From Citrobacter youngae (GTDB lineage Bacteria > Pseudomonadota > Gammaproteobacteria > Enterobacterales > Enterobacteriaceae): DNA of 64,000 bases. The notes below the pieces were generated by a model that did not search any database, was not told the origin of the DNA, and worked only from the letters and a program-made list of their open reading frames with translations. The translations under genes were made by a program, and so were the position numbers. The DNA lies in NCBI RefSeq assembly GCF_003818115.1, contig NZ_RPOI01000010.1, positions 1 to 64,000 on the forward strand, given 5' to 3'. Below, piece by piece: positions 59,422 to 64,000 of the stretch. How positions within the stretch are numbered: position 1 is the stretch's first letter; every line of letters begins with the position of its first letter.

Positions 59422-59874
59422 CTACCAGCGTTTTGCTGCTTGCTTATCGCTGTCGCGGGCGTCGACCCAACGTTCACCTTCTGGCGTGGCTTCGCGTTTC
59501 CAGAACGGCGCACGCGTTTTCAGGTAATCCATAATGAATTGCCCGGCATCAAACGCGCTACTACGATGTGCACTGGTCACACCGACAAAAACAATTTCAT
59601 CGCCCGGCCACAGTTCGCCAATACGATGGATCACCGTTACCCGGCCCAGCGGCCAGCGCGAACGCGCTTCGTCGACAATCTCCGCCAGCGCTTTTTCAGT
59701 CATCCCTGGATAGTGTTCCAGCATTAATGCCTGCACGCTGTCACCCAGATTATGATTGCGCACTTTACCGGTGAAGGTGACCACCGCGCCGTCTTCATCG
59801 CGCTCTGCCAGCCAGGGATACTCATCCCCGACGCGAAACGGCGCATGGCCAACAACAATTCGCGTTTCAGTCAT
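59422..59874 (-). CDS. moaE: Molybdopterin synthase catalytic subunit MoaE
   Basis: MoaE with thiocarboxylated MoaD converts cyclic pyranopterin monophosphate to molybdopterin. The 150-aa length equals E. coli. GAVVTFTGKVRNHN is the family motif; active-site Lys and Arg are in DYLKTRAPFWKRE and RSSAFDAGQ. Last gene of the leftward moa operon, 1 bp after moaD. An unusual overlap is not seen; the stop is 41 bp from the ybhL start region. Confidence 0.95.
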   Translation of the reverse strand: MTETRIVVGHAPFRVGDEYPWLAERDEDGAVVTFTGKVRNHNLGDSVQALMLEHYPGMTEKALAEIVDEARSRWPLGRVTVIHRIGELWPGDEIVFVGVTSAHRSSAFDAGQFIMDYLKTRAPFWKREATPEGERWVDARDSDKQAAKRW

Positions 59875-59875
59875 T

Positions 59876-60121
59876 TTAGCCTCCGGTTACCGGCGGGAAG
59901 AAAGCGACTTCATCACCCGCGTTAAGAGGATGGTCAAAATCGACCAGCGTCTGGTTTACCGCCGCCAGCAGCTTACCGTCTTCCAGTGCCAGCGCCCAGC
60001 GATCGCTTTTTGCCGCAAGATGCTTGCGCAGCGCTTCTACCGTTGGAAATTCAGCCGTCATTTCTAGCGCATCGGTGTTGACCAGTTCGCGTACCTGAGC
60101 AAAGAAGAGAACCTTAATCAT
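59876..60121 (-). CDS. moaD: Molybdopterin synthase sulfur carrier MoaD
   Basis: MoaD is an 81-aa ubiquitin-like protein whose C-terminal Gly-Gly (PPVTGG) is adenylylated by MoeB and made into a thiocarboxylate. The ATG at 60121 (MIKVLFFAQ) gives the E. coli length; an extended reading from 60184 lies inside moaC. It overlaps the end of moaC by 8 bp. Confidence 0.96.
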   Translation of the reverse strand: MIKVLFFAQVRELVNTDALEMTAEFPTVEALRKHLAAKSDRWALALEDGKLLAAVNQTLVDFDHPLNAGDEVAFFPPVTGG

Positions 60122-60599
60122 GTGCATCCACCTTAAAATCCCCCGACTTGCCGCCGCTTTTTGCCAGCAAACGCACCGGACCAATCACCATATCCTTTTG
60201 CACCGCTTTGCACATATCGTAAATGGTCAACGCCGCCACGGAGGCTGCTGTTAACGCTTCCATTTCAACGCCAGTTTTACCGGTCAGGCGACACAGCGTT
60301 TCAATGCGTACGCGATTGTGCTCCGGCTCGGCGTGAAGATTGACTTCGACCTTGCTCAGCATCAGTGGGTGACACAGCGGGATAAGATCCCAGGTACGTT
60401 TGGCGGCCTGAATACCCGCAATACGCGCCGTGGCGAATACATCACCCTTATGGTGGCTGCCATCGATAATCATCGCCAGCGTTTCGCTACGCATGGTCAC
60501 GAATGCTTCAGCACGTGCCTCGCGTACGGTTTCCGCTTTGGCGGAGACATCCACCATATGCGCTTCGCCAGCGGCGTTAATATGAGTCAGTTGCGACAT
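60114..60599 (-). CDS. moaC: Cyclic pyranopterin monophosphate synthase MoaC
   Basis: MoaC turns the 3',8-cyclo-GTP product of MoaA into cyclic pyranopterin monophosphate. The 161-aa length equals E. coli. Conserved motifs are [38 protein letters not shown] and the final [12 protein letters not shown], which hold the catalytic Lys residues. It starts 2 bp after the moaB stop. Confidence 0.96.
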   Translation of the reverse strand: MSQLTHINAAGEAHMVDVSAKAETVREARAEAFVTMRSETLAMIIDGSHHKGDVFATARIAGIQAAKRTWDLIPLCHPLMLSKVEVNLHAEPEHNRVRIETLCRLTGKTGVEMEALTAASVAALTIYDMCKAVQKDMVIGPVRLLAKSGGKSGDFKVDAHD

Positions 60600-60601
60600 A
60601 C

Positions 60602-61114
60602 TTATTTCTTCAAATGTGGGTGGAAATTACACGGACGCGTACGGGCATCAAGCTGCGGCGCAATGATATTTTCCCAGGCGGTACGACACGCTTTGGTCGA
60701 CCCCGGCATGGCGAAAATCAGCGTTTTATTGGCCACCCCGGCAACCGCTCGAGACTGCAGCGTCGCGGTACCAATCTCTTCAAACGACAGCATACGGAAG
60801 ACTTCGCCAAACCCTTCAACTTCTCTGTCAAACAGCGGCAGCAGCGCTTCCGGTGCCTGGTCCCCTTCGGTTAACCCAGTGCCGCCAGTAATGAGCACCA
60901 CTTGCACATCGTCACTGGCAATCCAGGCTGAAACCTGAGCGCGAATCGCATAGCGGTTCTCTTTGACAATCGCCTTATCAACAATCTGATGACCCGCTTC
61001 CAGCGCCGAGTCGCGCAGATAATGGCCGGAGGTGTCATCTTCTTCGCCACGACGGTTGGAAACAGTAAGAATAGCAATGCGTGTCGGGATAAATTCAGCG
61101 CTTACCTGACTCAT
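60602..61114 (-). CDS. moaB: Molybdopterin biosynthesis protein MoaB (MogA-like fold)
   Basis: MoaB has the MoCF-biosynthesis fold of MogA, with [15 protein letters not shown] and [14 protein letters not shown]. In organisms with MogA, it is not essential for cofactor synthesis, and its task in E. coli is not clear. The 170-aa length equals E. coli. It lies between moaA and moaC with short gaps. Confidence 0.95.
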   Translation of the reverse strand: MSQVSAEFIPTRIAILTVSNRRGEEDDTSGHYLRDSALEAGHQIVDKAIVKENRYAIRAQVSAWIASDDVQVVLITGGTGLTEGDQAPEALLPLFDREVEGFGEVFRMLSFEEIGTATLQSRAVAGVANKTLIFAMPGSTKACRTAWENIIAPQLDARTRPCNFHPHLKK

Positions 61115-61133
61115 GAGAAACTCCTTTTAGCGA

Positions 61134-62123
61134 TCAGCCGCCAATGTAAGATAAGTTTTGCGTAATACCGGTATTGTTCTGATGCAGGAAATGGGTCTGC
61201 TTTTTCTCCAGCAACGCGGCAGAGATACGTTCTTCAAGCGCAGCCTGCTGGGTGTCGTCGGTCAGCAAATCACGCAAGTTCACCCCGCCTTCACCAAATA
61301 AACACAGATGAAGTTTGCCGACGGATGAAACACGCAGGCGATTGCAGGTGGCGCAGAAGTCTTTCTCATAAGGCATGATCAGACCAATTTCACCGGCATA
61401 GTCAGGATGACAGAAAACCTGAGCCGGACCGTCGCTGCGCTGGCGTAACTGGTGGATCCAGCCGCGCTTAAGCAGTTCATCGCGCAGTACCTGCCCGGAG
61501 ATATGGTGTTTGCGGAAGAGAGAGCTGCCCTCACCCGTTTCCATCAGTTCAATAAAACGTAGCTGAATCGGCCGTGGTTGAACCCAGGCGAGGAAGGTGT
61601 CCAGTTGATGATGGTTTACGTCGCGCATCAGCACGGTGTTAACTTTCACTTTTTCAAAACCGGCATCGAAGGCGGCGTCAATCCCCGCCATCACCTGCTG
61701 AAACTTATCCTGCCCGGTAATGGCGTGAAACTGACGGGCATCCAGGCTGTCGACGCTGACGTTGAGTGCCGTCAGCCCGGCATCGCGCCATGCAGCAGCA
61801 TCGCGCGCCAGACGATAACCATTGGTGGTTACCGCAATCTGACGGATAGCGTCGTTTTCACGTACGGCAGCAATAATGTCGGTAAAATCGCGACGCAGTG
61901 ACGGTTCGCCACCTGTCAGACGCACTTTTTCCGTTCCCAGGCTGGCGAACGCACGCGTGACGCGGCGAATTTCATCAACGGTCAGAAAGCCGTTATTAGT
62001 CACACCACCTGGCTTATAGCCATCTGGCAGACAGTAAGTGCAACGAAAGTTACACACATCGGTAATCGACAAACGCAAGTAGTAAAACTTACGCGCGAAT
62101 GCATCGGTAAGTTGAGAGCCCAT
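61134..62123 (-). CDS. moaA: GTP 3',8-cyclase MoaA
   Basis: MoaA is the radical SAM enzyme that makes 3',8-cyclo-7,8-dihydro-GTP from GTP, the first step of molybdenum cofactor synthesis. The 329-aa protein has CxxxCxxC at C24, C28 and C31 (CNFRCTYC), a second cluster in [18 protein letters not shown] and the C-terminal Gly-Gly (SYIGG) needed for activity. I chose the ATG at 62123 (MGSQLTDAF), which has GGAAAGGTGTAC upstream within the riboswitch; the upstream ATG at 62189 lies inside the leader. Confidence 0.96.
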   Translation of the reverse strand: MGSQLTDAFARKFYYLRLSITDVCNFRCTYCLPDGYKPGGVTNNGFLTVDEIRRVTRAFASLGTEKVRLTGGEPSLRRDFTDIIAAVRENDAIRQIAVTTNGYRLARDAAAWRDAGLTALNVSVDSLDARQFHAITGQDKFQQVMAGIDAAFDAGFEKVKVNTVLMRDVNHHQLDTFLAWVQPRPIQLRFIELMETGEGSSLFRKHHISGQVLRDELLKRGWIHQLRQRSDGPAQVFCHPDYAGEIGLIMPYEKDFCATCNRLRVSSVGKLHLCLFGEGGVNLRDLLTDDTQQAALEERISAALLEKKQTHFLHQNNTGITQNLSYIGG

Positions 62124-62127
62124 GTAC

Positions 62128-62245
62128 ACCTTTCCAAATACGGGAGGCGAAGTCATTTCTTCCTGCGCCCTGGTGACAATCGTATTCACGTATCGTCACG
62201 GCCAAAGCACCGTATCATTTGACCCAGGTGCAGAGGCTAGAGTGT
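62128..62245 (-). ncRNA. Molybdenum cofactor (Moco) riboswitch of moaA
   Basis: The reverse strand leader runs from ACACTCTAGCCTCTGCACC through GGTGCTTTGGCCGTGAC, CACCAGGGCG and GAAATGACTTCGCCTCCCG to the moaA ribosome site. These segments match the conserved Moco RNA element upstream of E. coli moaA, which lowers moa expression when the cofactor is plentiful. The start of the transcript is placed just upstream, where TATAAA can serve as -10. The 3' boundary is approximate. Confidence 0.9.
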
Positions 62246-62323
62246 TTATACTCGTCATGCTTCGAGTACATTGTGGTTATGCCGATACTAGCGTGTAAAT
62301 GACACTTTTGCCATGTACACTTT

Positions 62324-62347
62324 CGCTGTATAAATCTGTATATAGCG
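62324..62347. promoter_or_regulatory. ModE-like operator upstream of moaA
   Basis: CGCTGTATA-AATCTG-TATATAGCG is a near-perfect inverted repeat (one mismatch) of the ModE type with TATA-rich arms and a 6-bp spacer. Molybdate-bound ModE activates moaA in E. coli from such a site. It lies 70-95 bp upstream of the assumed moaA -10. Confidence 0.72.
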
Positions 62348-62397
62348 GCATGATCGTGCAATTTCGCTACAGAATAAGCAAAAACCATCGTTTTGCA

Positions 62398-62411
62398 TTG
62401 ATATACATCAT
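62398..62411. promoter_or_regulatory. FNR-like site between moaA and ybhK
   Basis: TTGAT-ATAC-ATCAT matches the FNR consensus TTGAT-N4-ATCAA at nine of ten positions. Anaerobic induction of moaA is known in E. coli. At this distance from moaA it could also act on ybhK. Confidence 0.55.
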
Positions 62412-62484
62412 CTTGCTATCAGGTGGATGTCGTCAGAAAGGGGTAGATCGCAGAAAAAAATTACGGCAGATGCCGACTGGATAA

Positions 62485-63453
<969 letters not shown>

Positions 63454-63460
63454 ACGTATT

Positions 63461-63538
63461 TGCCTGATGCGCTGCGCTTATCAGGCCTACAGGTGCGCTT
63501 GTAGGCCTGATAACGGGTCTCCCCCGCCATCCGGCATC
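63461..63538. repeat. BIME between ybhK and uvrB
   Basis: GCCTGATGCGCTGCGC with TTATCAGGCCTAC, then GTAGGCCTGATAACGG with CCGCCATCCGGCATCG, are REP-type palindromes between convergent ybhK and uvrB, ending 4 bp before the uvrB stop. Confidence 0.85.
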
Positions 63539-63541
63539 GCG

Positions 63542-64000
63542 TTAAGACGCCGCGATAAACAGCTCGCGCAACTGATGCAACTGGTCGCGGATCTGCGCGG
63601 CCTCTTCGAACTCAAGGTTCTGCGCATGCAGCATCATCTGACCTTCTAACTCGTGAATCTTCTGCTGCAGCGCTTTTGGCGTCATGTCCAGCTCAACAAC
63701 CTCGGATTTCGCCCCGGCACGTGACTTCCCTTTGCCTTTCGCTTTGGTCTTCGCAATATTCTGACCCAACGCCAGAATATCAACGACTTTCTTGTTCAGC
63801 CCCTGTGGCGTAATACCGTGTTCTTCGTTATACAGTTGCTGCTTCTCGCGACGACGTTCAGTTTCACCAATGGCCTTCGCCATTGAGGCGGTAATTTTAT
63901 CGCCGTAGAGAATCGCTTTACCGTTGATGTTACGCGCCGCTCGACCTATGGTCTGGATAAGCGATCGTTCCGAACGCAGGAACCCTTCTTTGTCCGCATC
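63542..64000 (-). CDS. uvrB: UvrABC excision nuclease subunit B, C-terminal part (cut by window edge)
   Basis: The last 152 residues of UvrB are present on the reverse strand. They include the end of the helicase domain ([15 protein letters not shown], the motif VI region), a Lys-Gly-rich linker ([14 protein letters not shown]) and the UVR domain ([13 protein letters not shown]...QIRDQLHQL) that contacts UvrA and UvrC. The reading frame runs open to position 64000, so the gene continues outside. UvrB damage verification is central to nucleotide excision repair. Confidence 0.95.
   Translation of the reverse strand, partial: DADKEGFLRSERSLIQTIGRAARNINGKAILYGDKITASMAKAIGETERRREKQQLYNEEHGITPQGLNKKVVDILALGQNIAKTKAKGKGKSRAGAKSEVVELDMTPKALQQKIHELEGQMMLHAQNLEFEEAAQIRDQLHQLRELFIAAS

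Noticed and set aside
62299-62484. 61-codon frame in the moaA-ybhK region
   Set aside because: It covers the ModE-like and FNR-like sites, has no ribosome site and no family match.

Overview
The window is ordinary chromosomal DNA of an enterobacterium of the Escherichia/Salmonella/Citrobacter group. Nearly every gene has a recognisable E. coli counterpart of the same or nearly the same length, in the same order and orientation as the E. coli K-12 stretch from mdfA to uvrB. Gene content fits neither E. coli nor Salmonella exactly, so a Citrobacter-like species is my best guess. That assignment is an inference from gene content and was not tested. There is no rRNA, tRNA, CRISPR array, prophage or insertion sequence that I can see. 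REP/BIME palindromes of the GCCGGAT/ATCCGGC type occur at eight intergenic sites.

Layout. Positions 1-5645: start of mdfA, then ybjG, deoR, dacC, gstB, yliI and bssR (multidrug efflux, lipid carrier recycling, nucleoside repression, peptidoglycan trimming, redox, biofilm). 5875-14544: rimO, then the glutathione importer operon iaaA-gsiABCD read leftward, then an AadA-type aminoglycoside adenylyltransferase that is not in the E. coli order. 14720-23319: moeAB, fsaA, the glycyl-radical pair pflE-pflF, ybiV and ybiU. 23389-24243: an AT-rich gene of unknown function between ybiU and ybiT. 24345-31523: ybiT, ldtB, ybiR-mntR, mntS, opgE and ompX. 31935-36253: rhtA, dps and glnHPQ. 36372-44195: ybiO, rlmF, mcbA, the iron genes fiu-ybiX-ybiI, and ybiJ. 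44293-50144: hcxB, ybiB, dinG (with a LexA box) and rhlE. 50366-58568: cecR-ybhGFSR drug-export operon, ybhQ, then ybhP-clsB. 58571-58630: a short relic of ybhN. 58676-64000: ybhL, moaABCDE behind a molybdenum-cofactor riboswitch, ybhK, and the C-terminal part of uvrB.

Functional links. Molybdenum cofactor synthesis is split between moaABCDE and moeAB. The moaA upstream region carries a Moco riboswitch plus ModE-like and FNR-like sites. fsaA, pflEF, ybiV and ybiU are three or four neighbouring transcription units, and their upstream regions share a near-identical motif (ACTTTCATTYGAAA), which suggests common control. CecR has a 26-bp perfect palindrome between itself and rhlE and probably controls both directions.

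I did not find a convincing undescribed multi-gene system. The most interesting departures from a textbook core region are the shared motif, the AadA-like gene with all the catalytic and streptomycin-recognition residues I recall, the AT-rich membrane protein gene beside a 26-bp perfect palindrome, and the loss of ybhN. Gene names and comparisons to E. coli or Salmonella rest on recall of those proteins, not on a database search.
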